Source of the DNA: Trichostrongylus colubriformis
Lineage: Eukaryota > Nematoda > Chromadorea > Rhabditida > Trichostrongylidae
Assembly (NCBI GenBank): GCA_963978905.1
Contig: OZ022259.1
Span: 23,906,068-23,970,067 of the forward strand
Reading direction: 5' to 3'
Length of the DNA: 64,000 nt
Shown: positions 1 through 17,300 of the stretch, one piece after another
Layout of the letters: each line of letters opens with the position of its first letter
How positions within the stretch are numbered: the stretch's first letter is position 1
Position numbers and translations under genes: made by a program
The notes under the pieces: generated by a model
What the model saw: the letters and a program-made list of their open reading frames with translations, nothing else
Databases searched by the model: none
Told to the model about the DNA's origin: nothing

Positions 1-114
1 TAGATATCATGGAATCGGTCGATAGTTGTGTCCAGCACTTTCGCCTACGGTCCGGCCACGACGCATCGACATGGAGGCCTCTTGACTGATCAGTGCTGAT
101 CTTTGGATATTTGA

Positions 115-545
115 AGGAACCGGAAGTGGTCCGAAACAAGAGGAAGATGCAAAGAAATAAGCATTTTGTAACAAACCTTCAATGTTAGAAGCGATAATAG
201 GATAAGAAACTCCGGACTTAAAAGCGCGACGCTGCGGTGTGTATTCGCATCCCATTCGCATCAACACACTGACTTTCCGAGATGTCCGCTGTAGGAGACA
301 GGCCGCGGGCCAACGTTAGTTGTAGCACCTGACTCTCAGCGCAGTGAAGTGGCCATTCCTAACTACATTAGCATTCATGTAAGTGCATCTAGAAACAATA
401 TAAGAAAGATCAAAGTAAAAAGTAAAGGAAAAACAAATTCATAATAAAAACATCTTCTTTTGGCATCATGCCAAGGTGTCAAAGTGGCGCGTTTGTGCAA
501 TGGTGGCCAATTAAACTCGTCCGAACTACGTCTGTTCTACCGTGG
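115..545. repeat. Dispersed repeat, copy 1 (second copy at 36672-37107)
   Basis: About 430 bp here match 36672-37107 in the same orientation with scattered substitutions and small indels. Shared landmarks include the stretches around 250-300 (a run on CATTCGCATCAACACACTG), 300-330 (GGGCCAACGTTAGTTGTAGC) and 460-480 (CATGCCAAGG). No long reading frame is kept in both copies, so it is probably non-coding. The class is not recognised and no terminal repeats were found. The rest of 1-714 shows nothing else that I can support. Confidence 0.7.
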
Positions 546-716
546 GCCAAAATAACCCCCTTCCGGTTCTTTAAGTGACCGCGCTGTACTGGTCCTTTTG
601 TAGCATATTTCATTCCTAAGCTTAGTGCATAAATTTCTGTTAATGTTCTGGCGCGTCCTTGCACGCAAGAACAAAAATTTAAAAAATGAATGAATAAATA
701 AATACACGGGATAATA

Positions 717-1982
717 TTAGGTCGGCAACTAAGTCATTGCGGATTCCACTCATAGATGGCTTTGGTTGAATATTTAGCTTTACTGGCGTAGGCCAAATGT
801 TAAACACATATTGTTGTTTAATAGTAGGCAATCGTTATCAATCAGTAAAGAAAGTCTCTTGATCGGTTGCATTATTTTCGTTTGGCGTGTGCTGAAAAAT
901 AGAAAATCAAAACATTCATTTTCGTCATGTATTGCTTCTATTAGTTACTAAAAGGGAAAAACGCATCGCAAGCTCTCAAAAAGTTATGTGCTGTTCATGG
1001 TGCCGAAGCCTTAAAAGATCGGCAGTGCCAAAATTGGTTTGCCTGATTTCGTTCTGGTGATTTTTCTCTCAAAAATGAGAAACGCTCTGGTCGTCCAGTT
1101 GGAGTTGACAACGACCCAATCAAGGCAGTACTTGATTCGGATCGTCACAGTATAACACGCGAGATTGCAGAGAAGCTACAGGTATCACATAGATGTATTG
1201 AAAAGCATTTAAAACAACTTAGGTACGTGTCAAAACTGGATATATGGGTGAAACTCATTTAATGCAACGCATTGACATCTGCGATTTGCTAAAGAAACGT
1301 GATGAAAATGATACACTTCTAAAACGAATGATCACTGACGATGAAAAATGGGTCGTTAACAATAATGTCCAACGATAAAGATCGTGGAGCCGCCCAGGTG
1401 AACCGGCTCAAATAAGAGCAAAAGCTGATATTCGTCAAAAGAAGGTTTTGTTGTCAGTTTGGTGGGATTACAAAGGAATTGTCTACTTTGAACTTCTACC
1501 ATCCAACCGAACGATCAATTATGATGTCTACATTGCACGATTAACAAAGTTAACCAATGCAATCTAAGAAAAGCGACTCGAATTATTTAACCGAAAAAGT
1601 GCTGTATTCCATCATGACAATGCAAGACCATACACGTCTTTGGCCACTCGGAAAAAATTATTGGAGCTTGGTTAGGATGTTTTGCCACATCCACCGTATA
1701 GTCCTGACCTTGCACCATCGGATTACCTTTTGTTTCGATCATTACAAAACTCTTTGAGTAAAGATTTCTGTAGTGATGATGAGGTCAAATCGTACCTTCC
1801 TCAGTTTTTTAATGATAAAAACCAGAAGTTTTATGAACGCGGAATTATGATGCTACCTGAAAGATGGCAAAAGGTCGTTGATAAGAATGGGCAACACAAC
1901 ACAGAATAAAGTCATTCAGTTCTGTGAAAAAAGGTCTTCGATTTTCTAACAAAAATCCGCAATAAATTAGTTGCCAACCTAA
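717..1982 (+). mobile_element. Mariner-like transposon, full length but dead
   Basis: A 1.27-kb element with terminal inverted repeats: TTAGGTCGGCAACTAAG at the left and its near complement (TTAGTTGCCAACCTAA) at the right, flanked by TA. The length and the ends fit the mariner family. The body encodes a decayed transposase. The remnant resembles the Hsmar1-like group and may be related to the hookworm 'bandit' mariner; that link is from memory and untested. Confidence 0.9.
925..1909 (+). pseudogene. Mariner transposase pseudogene
   Basis: Conceptual translation across frames shows the mariner order: helix-turn-helix region, then TDDEKW with the first catalytic Asp (about 1336), then a HHDNARPY block with the second Asp (about 1612), then PPYSPDLAPSDYLLF with the third Asp (about 1690-1740), giving the D,D34D pattern. 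In-frame stops interrupt it, for example after the N-terminal DNA-binding region near 1047 and in the QR*RSW block near 1377, and there is a frame change near 1560-1680. It cannot encode an active enzyme. Confidence 0.85.
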
Positions 1983-2275
1983 TATACCACCGCACTAAGT
2001 GAGCATCAATGATTTATCTTCTAACAGATCCATGCCTTCAGAACCACATGCAATCGACCTACTTGTGTGTTGAATATCTCACGGTTAGGTGATCACACTA
2101 TCAATACACTTCGTATTAAACACTGTGAGTTACTATCTGGGTGAGGGAAGATAGGCAAAAACTAAAGCAATATAAAATCTGAATTTATTCGAGTATCATG
2201 ACCGTAAGGTACTGTGACTGACCAATCCTGAAAGTATGTGCCTTTTGTCAACTTTTGACGAAAAAGGTGCAAAAT

Positions 2276-2935
2276 ATTAGGTTGTCGAATAAGTTTTTTT
2301 TCCGTTTTTCGAAGCAATTCATTTTTACACTTTATTACAAGGCACAGAGCATAGTATGAAACAGGGTAATCACCATCTTGCTCTACTACTCTTCGCCACC
2401 TTTCAGGCAAATTTGCTATGCCATCCACATGGAACTGTTCCGGCTTTGATTTGAAGAAGTTGCACAGCACCGTTCCATGTCATCTTCATTATCGAGGGTT
2501 TTTCTTTCAATGGCGTTAGACTGGGGAAGGAAAAGGTGGTAATCCGATGGTGCAAGATCAGGCCTATAAGGTGTATGGGGCAGCACTTTTCATCCAAGCT
2601 CGAGAAATTTTTGGCGAGTCGCTTTTGCTATATGTGGGCGAGCACTATCGTGTAAGAAAAGAGTCGTAAAAGAATCGAACGTTTTTCTGTGATTTTCGCA
2701 ACCAGAATATACGGCTGCTGACAGTATAGGTCTGCTGTTAGTATAGTGTTACAAGCCAGCACCCACAATCGTTCGTTGTCGACCTCCGATGGGGGTCCGG
2801 ACCGGTCAGAATCTTTGACGTTGTAGTTACCTTCTCGAAAGCGTTTGAACCGAAGTTGTGCCACAAGTTCAGACATTGAACCCTCTTCGAATGCAGCGTT
2901 TATACGAAGACTGGATTCGGTTGCTGGAGGCCATA
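2276..2935 (-). mobile_element. Internally deleted mariner-like element, second family
   Basis: On the minus strand a mariner N-terminal piece (about 2876-2760, with FKRFREGNYNVKDSDRSGPP) is joined almost directly to the C-terminal half (HDSARPHIA near 2650, then PDLAPSDYHLF near 2550, ending with ERWRRVVEQDGDY near 2380). The segment with the first catalytic Asp is missing. The 3' end keeps a terminal-repeat-like TTAGGTTGTCGAATAAG at about 2277. No matching 5' repeat was found, so this end is lost. It differs from the neighbouring mariner at 717-1982. Confidence 0.8.
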
Positions 2936-4243
2936 TTTGAAATCATTTAGTAGAATGCTCCGAAAGTACTAATTTGATAAATATATTTTGCCGAGAAAGG
3001 TTATCCGGGAGATGGAAGACAATAATACCTGTAGATGCGTGTGAACTTGTACCACATGTGTATGTACAGAAGAAATTGCTGGAAAGCAGTTTGGAGGGAA
3101 AAGCGCGTATTTAAAAAACGAAAATTTTTCGACAATCTATTATTTCTTATTTGTAGTTCCATCAAGCAACACATATACTTCGTGACAGAGGTACATAGTT
3201 CGCGGGCCGCCCGTTACCCCCGGAATGAGGTCGCACTCACTTTGAGCAGAGTGCACGTTTGTATTTAGTATAACGACAGCATATAATCCCTCGAGGGTTC
3301 ATTGAGAAAACTGGCTTTCTATGTATGAATCACTTTTTGTTCGTGTGATCACAACTTATTTTTTGTGCACGAAATACTCACAAGCGACGTTTTCCTTGAT
3401 ATTTATTATAATATGCTTTGAGCTCTTTCAGCCTGCACCCATCCCCATTATCGTTAATTTATCACCCTGTCTCTCATGTCCGGGTCAAGTGTTAAAAGAG
3501 AATTCAGCTCTTATGTGGTGAACCGCAAGAATTGCGGAAAAAAATCAAGCGGGTTTCATTTGGGTGATATGTCTCACTTCTTTCACAATTCATTATTGTA
3601 CTCAACTTCTTTTTTCGAATTCCTCTGAAAAAAATGATCATCTGAGTACTGATCCGTTGTTCCAATGCCTGCCCTACCCCGGGGTAACTCGCTGTAACCA
3701 CATGTGTTCTACCTAGAGCTCAACTAAATGTAGTGAACACGAGAATTCCTTCTATTCCTAGGTTCCGGCTATAGGTAAGTATTATAGACAAGTATATTAA
3801 TATCGGTCATATTTATGGCTATTATATATCGTATTATGTCACCAGTGATTACAATAGGCCTACTCGGTTTCAATAAAACCTCTGCGGTAACTATTCGAGA
3901 AAAACTTCTATTTACACCTATGTACAGCATACTACACCCAGCAATGTATTGAAAGCATGTTAAATACATGAACTACAATGTAAGAAAACACCCCAGATCG
4001 ATTCGTGCGACGATGGTTAGTGAAGATCTCTGCAGGAAATACCTTTGGAAGGAAGCAGGAAGCATCCATTATAACATAACATTATATCACAGACAACCGG
4101 CTTTATCTCTTTAATCGTCTATAAAATCTTTTACCACAACCGACAACAAACAAGACAACTGAAAGTACTATAAATATCACAGATAAGATGACTCAATAAA
4201 TAAGGTCGAATCGTTACCCAAATTAACTAGGAAAATAGCTAAT
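2936..4243. other. Gene-free stretch downstream of ger-1
   Basis: Only short ORFs without recognisable motifs are present. The part next to 4244 should hold the 3' UTR of ger-1, but I see no clear AATAAA on the minus strand. No repeat family from elsewhere in the window was recognised here. Confidence 0.5.
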
Positions 4244-8928
<4,685 letters not shown>

Positions 8929-8935
8929 TTCCTAG
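8929..8935 (-). promoter_or_regulatory. Probable spliced-leader trans-splice acceptor of ger-1
   Basis: On the minus strand the ATG at 8928 is preceded by GAA and then by the acceptor-like TTTTCTAG in a T-rich context. An acceptor with no upstream exon, 3 nt from the start codon, is the usual signature of nematode SL trans-splicing. It supports this start. RNA evidence is lacking. Confidence 0.65.
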
Positions 8936-8984
8936 AAAATAAATTTCAAAATCATACAATATCATACGAAGAAGTACGAACATA

Positions 8985-9131
8985 AGGTCGCCGTCAGACT
9001 TTGGGATTTCGCGATTCGGTGGTTTTGCGGCGTAGCACACTCATCCGCAATCCTGCGACCCTGAGATTTTGCAATGCCGCAAATTCAGCCGCGACCGAAT
9101 CGCGAAATCGAGAAGTTCGACGGCGACTGAG
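8985..9131. repeat. CG-rich foldback MITE between ger-1 and ubc-18 (relative at 57570-57713)
   Basis: The outer ends AGGTCGCCGTCAGACTT and GAAGTTCGACGGCGACT are inverted repeats. Inside are inverted ATTTCGCGATTCGG / CCGAATCGCGAAAT blocks, so most of the 147 bp can fold. A diverged relative with AGGCCGCCGTGAG...GATGGCGGCCTT ends lies at 57570-57713. It sits 57 nt upstream of the ger-1 start codon, inside the ubc-18/ger-1 spacer. Confidence 0.75.
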
Positions 9132-9800
9132 GACCAGAGTAGTCGTTCGCGAGCACACAATATCCCCCAACTTCAGGAAGGACTAAACGAGATTTTCAAA
9201 CATAATACGCTTAAAAATGCATGCAAACACTGACAAAGCAATTGTGCCACGTTAACGCCAACTGAAACAGACAATCTTCATGACCAATAGCCACTTGGAA
9301 AAGACATAATTGGAGCAAACCAGGCCAAAACTGGCATCGAATCGAATAGTCGACATCGATGGCTAGTCCGATAAATAATGGTATGCGGCCAGCAGGACAT
9401 TTATAATGAACAAAGCTTTGTCTAGATTTATTTTCAAGCAACATGAATGGGTAAAAACATTTGGTTGGGCTAAAAACCCGATCTATGTGCATTACAAATA
9501 CATTGCCCATAATTGTTTTGCAATTGTTCTAAAAACACACGCTCCATACAGCTCAACAGTCTTTTTCGTAGAATAAATCGATGATCGACGAAAATGTAGA
9601 CAGGGATGAGAAATACCGATAACACAACACCTCAAGTGATACAAGCAATTCATACATTTGTGATGGTTAGCTATTTGAATCAACGAAGAACTCATACAAC
9701 GGCAAATGAAGCCACAATGATTACACAGCTCCAGAAGAGCTGAAATGTGATGGTCAATTCAAGGCAGATAGAATCAATCGGATGACAATGTTGCCCCAGC
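9132..9800. other. ubc-18/ger-1 spacer
   Basis: This is the 3' flank of ubc-18. No conserved coding exon is visible on either strand. The spacer from the ubc-18 stop to the ger-1 ATG is 872 nt, which is long but possible for a nematode operon. Confidence 0.5.
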
Positions 9801-11315
9801 TTATTCAGGTCGTTTTTCAGCGTGTTTCTTGGTGAATTCTTCAGCAGTTTTATTGAATTTCTTACGATCTTTGCTAAATTCTTCGGCAAGGTCTGCTCGA
9901 AGTGGATGGTCAGGTTCGGGTTCTTGGATGAGAGCTAGTAGAGCCATCATCACTGGAAAATCAGATGATGTGCAAAAGATTCTATAACAAGATCGGAAAC
10001 GACTGTATAAAAAAAGAACGAAAAATTTCTCAACACAGAAAAGGGGTATAAATCTGAGCCGAGTATACCAAAGAGAACTCCAGTCTTACTCACTGAAGCA
10101 TGTCAAAAGGACTGGTTGAAAATGCTAGTCCCCGGTATAAGCTTAAATTCTCTCAAAAATATTGAAAAAAAGACTGCAAACCTTGTTCTGTTCGTGTTGC
10201 CGGTTTCCAGTTATTAGGATCGACGATGGGGAGACAGACCTGAAAACTATAATTGTGAGAAAAGGCAGATTAATTTTGCTGGTTCTTTCCAATTTAAGTA
10301 CCAATCAAGTTGATAACAACGATGGCTTATCATAATCAGCAAACCGTCTACTGCATAAGTTCAAAATCTACTTAGTACCAGCAAAAAAATTTATTGCCGA
10401 ATTGGAAGCGCCTTCCTCTTCTCACAATCGGTTAAAAAGTACAAATACAGAAGACGAACTTGTCCTTTGTCATCAATATTGGGATGATAAATCTTAGTGG
10501 CAAGGGTGATCTTCGGAGGCTTGAAAGGGTAATCAGCAGGGAAATCGATGTTCACTTTGAATGCTCCTTTGTTGTAAGGTTCCTTGTCCTGAAACACAGA
10601 ATAATTTTACTCAACATGTGTGAATTCAAATGTGAATTAGTTTCGGCTATATTTCGCTTCACAAGTTGTTTATAAAAAATCTACAATTCTTCTTCTCACT
10701 GCCGTCGAAATGTCAGTATGCGAATGAGCTACTTCGTAACCAGCGAAAAAAAGAGGTCCTCTAAGAACAATGCGACTCGAGGAGAGTACTCAAAGGATTT
10801 GAAGGGGAACGCTCGAAGTAAGGGAAAGGAAGATTCAAAATGGAGAAACATTTTATGGTGCGAATCAATAACAGTGGATGCTGCTTCATGAGAAAATATA
10901 TGATTATGTTATGGCACACAACTTCGACACCCCGAAGCTGCACATATAAGATCGCAAGATTTGCAAAATCGCAGACCCATATGGTGTAAAGGGGGTATAA
11001 AAATTTCGGAATGTTAGACAGCAAAGCCAAGCTATCCCTCTGCTACATTATGCGACTGAGTCTACCTAATATAAATTCCTCAAGATATATCTGCGAGGTG
11101 GCGATGAGACCAAAAAACGTACCGGTACAAGAAGCACAGTCCAGTGAAGAAGGTTGGACTCGTTGTATTCCACACTTTCGTAAGCTTTCACACCGCACGA
11201 CTTCAAATCAGACAGCTCCTAAAACAAGACACGCGCTCGGAACAAAAACTGACCTTTCACTTGCATAGTCGATAAAATCGAGTACACTAACCTTTTGAAG
11301 TCGCCTCGAAGACAT
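9801..11315 (-). CDS. ubc-18: Ubiquitin-conjugating enzyme E2, UBE2L3/UBC-18 type
   Basis: An E2 that accepts ubiquitin from E1 on a cysteine and passes it to HECT or RBR ligases; UBE2L3-type E2s work only with ligases that have their own catalytic Cys. Five minus-strand exons: 11315-11292, 11218-11123, 10588-10460, 10239-10182, 9952-9801. Total 459 nt, 152 aa plus stop; human UBE2L3 is 154 aa. Seen: N-terminal [28 protein letters not shown] with the ligase-contact Phe, HPN motif plus active-site Cys in [14 protein letters not shown] (split by intron 3), [11 protein letters not shown], and C-terminal [16 protein letters not shown] and [13 protein letters not shown]. Splice phases all agree. 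The ATG is 2 nt after a TTTCTCACAG acceptor. It lies upstream of ger-1 in the same direction, and I recall these two genes as adjacent in C. elegans. Confidence 0.96.
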
Positions 11316-11325
11316 TCCTGTGAGA
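11316..11325 (-). promoter_or_regulatory. Probable spliced-leader trans-splice acceptor of ubc-18
   Basis: The minus strand reads TTTCTCACAG, then GA, then the ATG at 11315. An acceptor this close to the start codon, with no in-frame upstream exon, suggests trans-splicing of a leader onto this mRNA. Confidence 0.6.
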
Positions 11326-12356
11326 AACCCTACCTGAAAAACTTTACACACTTTCGCTGCCTGAGATAATTTCTACTGCGGGGCCACGTAAAACGCAAGC
11401 ACGTAAAATGAGAGGAAATTAGAATGTGGAATTAATGATAGCGGTGCTATGTGAACATACCAAAATTTTCTTATCATACGTTCACATGTTCAATGAAAAG
11501 TTCTCTTACTGAAGAAAGTTCTATTTGTATATATCGCCATATAATGCTTGAGGGAAATTATTTGCTAAATGCAGCGCTTGTATAATTCCTAAATCACATA
11601 AATTTTAAGAAAAATTTCAGCGAAGTGGAAGGCCAAGTCGACGCAATTAGCCTGTGTGACAGCTTAGTCCAACTCTATTATCTCAACTGAAGATCGATGA
11701 GCTATATATTTCGTATTGCGACACGATTCTTCTAAAGGTCCGTGACCGGGTTGTCCAAGAATCAGCGTCGTTTGTGATTAAAGTTAGGTTTAGCGCCATA
11801 AGTTGCTAATTTCTGACGACTTCTTGGAATCAACATCTGGAAATTGCTACCACGGATTTGAGAAGCCTCTACTAACTCCAGGACAGCGCCTCTGCGAAGT
11901 TAGGCATTTCATTTGTCCGTTTGCCGAGTTTTCAACGGAACATAAATCTTGGAGTAATGTCGTTGTTATTGCCGAATGGAAGACATTTATCAGCGAATTG
12001 TAAAAAAAAACTAAAATCGAATCAAAACACGTCACTGAATGGTCCTTGTAGTCATGTCAGATTTGGGACATAGGAGAAACAGTCCTGATTAGCACACGTC
12101 AGACACCGGCGAAACAAACCGAGTGTGAAAAATAAGGAAAGCTACTGCGTGCAAAACAAATTCAGAAGGTGGTTATGCAAAAGGGCCGTGTTTAACTAGA
12201 GGATACATCACTGACTAAACTTCTCAAACTGAGATATGGAATTTGATCTAGCTGTGAGGAGGCTAATTTTGACCGTCCTCTTCGTAAATTTTCTGTAAGT
12301 CACAACACCTGGGAACTTCACATGTTTTCTAGAGCAGTTAATTCCTTCCTAACGTA
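11316..12356. other. Upstream region of ubc-18, left part of the spacer to helq-1
   Basis: No conserved exon was recognised on either strand. It should contain the ubc-18 promoter. ORFs here are short and look random. Confidence 0.45.
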
Positions 12357-12862
12357 CAGTAGCGCTCAAAAGTCTTCGGCCAAAACTTTTTTGTCATAAC
12401 TTTTTTTCTACTTGACCAAATTTGACAAAATTTTAATATGTGATGCCTGAACCTATTGCCAACATTTCCTTCTACTTGAGTGCCGCTTGACTCTTTTCAT
12501 GGTTTTTTACAAGCATTTACTACAAAACCACCGAAAAAAAGTAAAAGGCTTGGTAAAGAAAAACGGCTTTCTTTACAAAAACAGAACGAGCAGCCTCGGA
12601 GAACATCAATATTTTGTTGAAAGACCACGACTTTTGATGACAGCGGCACAGCGGGACGGCATAGCGATGGCATGCCAAAATTAAAAAATTTCATATAACC
12701 ACGTAACCTACACCGTTGCGCGCCAAAATAGTATATTAAGTATGCAGTGTCTCCAAGTACAACATACTAAAATTTCTCTTAAATCGGTGCAGTTGCAAAA
12801 AAGTTACAAATGAAAAAACCCGAGTGAAAGACCATTTCGCCAAAGACTTTTGAGCGCTACTG
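12357..12862. mobile_element. Tc1-like MITE (non-autonomous)
   Basis: A 506-bp element with terminal inverted repeats CAGTAGCGCTCAAAAGTCTT at the left and the complement of AAGACTTTTGAGCGCTACTG at the right, flanked by TA at 12355-12356 and 12863-12864. The CAGT ends and TA duplication are typical of Tc1-type elements. No transposase motif is present. Confidence 0.92.
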
Positions 12863-12864
12863 TA

Positions 12865-14352
12865 TGGGTCAGTAGAGACATGAAAACTCAGTGAATTTTT
12901 TTTGAGTCAGGGGACACATATGAAACAGCCTAATACTGTACACTAGCTACGGTTTGCATTTGGTTATTCAACAGTCACTGTGAGACAGACATAGCAAAGA
13001 GAATTCCGCCGCACAGTCGAAAGAAAGAGACGTACAGAAATTGACTGACTCTATTCAGACCTCCCTTAGGGAAAAAGAAAGTTAGATGCAAAATTGAAGC
13101 TGTGAGCAGCAAAACTCATAGCTAAGCGAACAAACGCTGCTAATGAAGGACACTGATTAAACCCTAGTTTTCATTCATGGTCACGTGATTTCTTCGAATC
13201 TGAGCAATGATGTTTAAAGATTGTTTTTCAAAGCATGTTCTATAATCCTCCCATGAATGCAGAGCATTTGGAGGGCAAACTTGTTGCGGAGACTTGTTAT
13301 CTGCGAAGTTACAAAGTTAGACTGAGCCCGCAACAATTTCCAATGACTCATATTGAGATTTACCTTGCAGCTTTTTACGAAATCAAGCGAAGCGAAATAG
13401 CTAAAACTACGATATCCACTTCATCCCGAGCCATTTTACGGAATAAAACAGGAAGCATAGTACTCGAAAAATGATAGTACATGGCTTTACCAAAAACGCA
13501 CGGTAAAAGGGATCGCAAATATGACGAGACACGCAACTCACGGCGCTCAACTGGCGAAAGCGAACAATGGGTGACAAACCTAGACGTCAAATCACAAGCG
13601 GCGTACGTAATTGAATGCCGAAAATGCGGACTCGGTTTGAATTTTTCCAGCTGATTAGCTTTGAGCTTTTTGTGTAAATCTTTTTCGAATTATCGTTTTA
13701 TTTTCTTGTCATTTGAGCTCCTTCGATATTTTAATGGGTAGCAGGACTCCCGTTCGTAGAGGAATTTTGGTTTAACCAATTTCTCCGGAATTTTCCGCTG
13801 TACAAATCTACCGAGGCTACCATCTACCTCTTTTCAGAACAACAGATATCAGGCGAAATCGTGCCTGTTCATGGGAGCTCCGAGAAGAGTTAGTTCTCAG
13901 ATGACGACGTGATTCCTTATGGCACCTATCACTCACCAAACCGTGCGAGCACAATCTGGTAAAATCTTCAATACTTTTTTCACAGCTGATCACGGCCTAG
14001 ATACCCTTGTAATGATCTACAATCTGGCCACAGATGGCTGGACCAAGAATCACTAACTGAACCGGTTGGCTAGAAATTTTTTGGGTCAGTGGACAACTTT
14101 CGTGCAACAAACTGCGATTACCGTTGTTCATGAAAGGGCACGTGCTGTCGGATCTATCGAATCAGATTCGTTAAGAACATTTCTTCCGGTCTGATCTGTC
14201 ACACGCTGCTTGATTAAGGTAGGCTTCTTCGATGCACTCCAAAAGCGGCTGAGCCATATCACAGTCCGATTCCTGGAAGCGCAGATGAAAATGGAGGCGA
14301 AAAAGGTGGTCGGTTTCCTTGCGTGTTGGTATTTTTCCTGAATTTCAGTTAG
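12865..14352. other. Spacer upstream of helq-1
   Basis: The first coding exon(s) of helq-1 could lie here but could not be recognised. Several short ORFs exist (for example 13235-13474) without family motifs. No repeat family from the window was noticed. Confidence 0.4.
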
Positions 14353-17300
14353 GTTCTTCTGAATATTTTATCACATCCAACCAATAATAGTACAATTTTA
14401 GTTTCTATACCGAACACTGCTGCTCTACCTCGGGCTACTCCCGTTAGAAAGCATCGCTCACAAAAAAGGAAATCAAATTTGGCAATAACACCCTTGAGAA
14501 AGGAAACAGGTGACACAACACCGCGACGTTCCCCTGCTATATCGGTGAGCATACAAGATAACTACTCTACGCTGCTGTCGAATTCTTCTGGTATTCAGAT
14601 GCGTGACCTTGCGCCACCCTTACTGAATATGGAGAATTCCGATGATTTCGATCTTTGCGGTTTACCCAAGTCCGCTAAAGATATATTCATCGAAAAAAGG
14701 AAGATCAAGCAGTTATATGGTGAATCTTACATCAGTAAAATTTTTGAATAAATTAACTCTGGTAACAATTTCACTCCGTAATCTTTATTTTGTATGATGT
14801 TTTCCAATCAGACTGGCAGAAAGAATGTCTCTCGGACCATCGGCTCCTGCGTGGTTCCAACTGCATCGTGTCATTGCCAACGGGAGCCGGAAAAACTCTC
14901 ATTGCAGAAGTACTTAGCATTGGATCTAAAACCTTGTTGCTCAGACGACCTTGTAGGTTTACGGTTCAGGTTCTCATGTTACGAGAAGCTATTGTCAACA
15001 AAAGAAGTTCCATACTAGTTCTGCCTTATGTTGCGATTGTACAAGAAAAGGTACAATCTAAATCAACGCCATATAATTAATCTGAAATAATTACTACCTG
15101 CGACTCTCCAAACATTCAGATAACTTCCTTATGTATTTTCGAAGAATCATTCGGGATTCGCATAGAGGAATATGCCGCTAGTAAAGGTTGGATCCCCTGT
15201 ATGCTCTTTACAAGTCTTAATGCTTAATGTTTTTTAATGGAAATTCAGGCAGAATTCCACCTATAAAACGAAGAAAAGATGTGTCTATATACGTAGCGAC
15301 TATAGAAAAAGTAATTTTCTCGCTTTGTTTGCACGCACCTCGACGAATGACTTTGCACTCTATTTCAGGCCAATAGTCTCATTAATTCTCTCATAGAATC
15401 TGGAGAACTAGATCGTATCGGACTTGTTGTCGTTGATGAGGTGTGTTGCTAGATTCATCTGCAACATTACAAATTTCAAATAAAGAATTCGTAAAAACCT
15501 AAGTTTAGCTCCATATGATAGGGGATGGCAACCGTGGTACTATAATGGAACAGTTGCTGTGTAAATATTTGACAAAGGGTGAGCTATGCTATTCATTCAT
15601 GCTATTTGTGAGTTCATTCAGTCGTCATCATTGAGTTTATGTTTAATCATTGCGTGTTATTTCGTAATTTGGAGGGCTAGACATTTATTAGGAACGAAAC
15701 ACGGAACTGAAACTAGCTGGCAGCCAACTGCACCCTTATGTATGCTGTAGGCGAATTTCAGGCTTCGGTCAGATCATTGGCATGTCAGCTACATTGTCCA
15801 ATATTGGCGAATTAGCTGGTTTTCTTCGAGCATACGTCTACTCCACCTCTTTTCGGCCGGTGTGTGATGTTGACGAATCCATATCGACTTTTTGAATCAA
15901 CTCATCCGCTCATTGTAGGTCGAACTCCATGAATATGTTCGGATCGAACAAACCATGTGGAAAGTGAAAGCCGATGGTGATCTAGAGCACAATGCGGTCT
16001 TGCCAGCCAATGTGATGATTTCAGTCGAATTTTTAAAATATGCTTCTAATGTGCTTCTAATGAGAGCAAAATGATATGTTGAGAGACTAATATATCTTCG
16101 TGCAAGATTCGAATTTCTCTTCTTGTGATTTAGCGATTGGCAAAAGCTGATCCAGATGGACTGTGCCAACTGTTGATTGGAGTAATTCCGCAACGTTCAG
16201 TACTAATTTTCTGTCCAACGAAAAAGAACTGTGAAAGTGTGGCGACCATGATAGCGCGATGTGTCCCTGAGTAAGTCACTCATCATTTTCAGCCTGTCTA
16301 GTGGTACTTTGCTCATCAGTGGAATTCAGAGAGGTGCGTAAACGGAGGCTTGAAGACAGGGAGAAAGTGCTGGAAGCTATGAAGGAAGATTGTGAAGGAC
16401 AAGTAAGGCAGAATTATACAATAGGATTCTGCTTAGGTTCCACTTAGTGCGCTGTTTTTGAGGTGTCATCAATATTGGAAAACACGATAATATCCGGAGT
16501 GGCTTATCATCACTCAGGTCTTACACACGAAGAAAGGAAGCACATTGAGGCCGCGTATAGTGTAAGAGTTTTGGCTATGTTTTTCTTACTAGGGTCCTGT
16601 CTCCTAAGAAAACGATGAAATGGCGCTGAAGGGTATCTGTCCTCATGCTATTACCAAAATTCATTTGATATTTTCTCATCCATATTTTTTGACATTCGCA
16701 CTGAACGTCTTAACTCTCAAGGATTTTGTCCTCATAGTTATTCAAGATTTCATCGGAATTTTGTGAATAATAGCATTTTAGGATGGCATTATTTGTGTTG
16801 TATGTGCTACTTCAACATTAGCTGCGGGTGTAAATATGCCAGCAAGAAGGGTGATCATTAAGGTATGGCAATATTGCAATTTTTCGATGGGCTATCTCAC
16901 CGGAGCATTTTCAGGCTCCTTTAGTCGGCTGCAGCCCTTTAAGCAAAGCGCAGTATATGCAGATGATAGGACGAGCAGGAAGAGCCGGTTTCGACCAAAA
17001 AGGCGATAGTATCACAATTGTGCATCCTGGTCCCGAAGAGAGGCAGGTTGTCATGGTTTGAATAAGATTTTGTTGATTTCATAGCTGCATTAATATAATT
17101 GAGTTCAGTTTCGCTCAATGCTTGCCTCTCCGATGATCTCCTGTATGAGTGGTTTAGGACGCTTGGAATACCTTTCAGCGTTTATAGTGGACTTAGTCAC
17201 GTTGAGGGTGATTTTTTTAATTGACCACATTTTGATGAGGAATTCGTTGAACGGTTGTTGTCAGATCGCCAACTCACTGGACTCTCTCTGCGAATCACTG

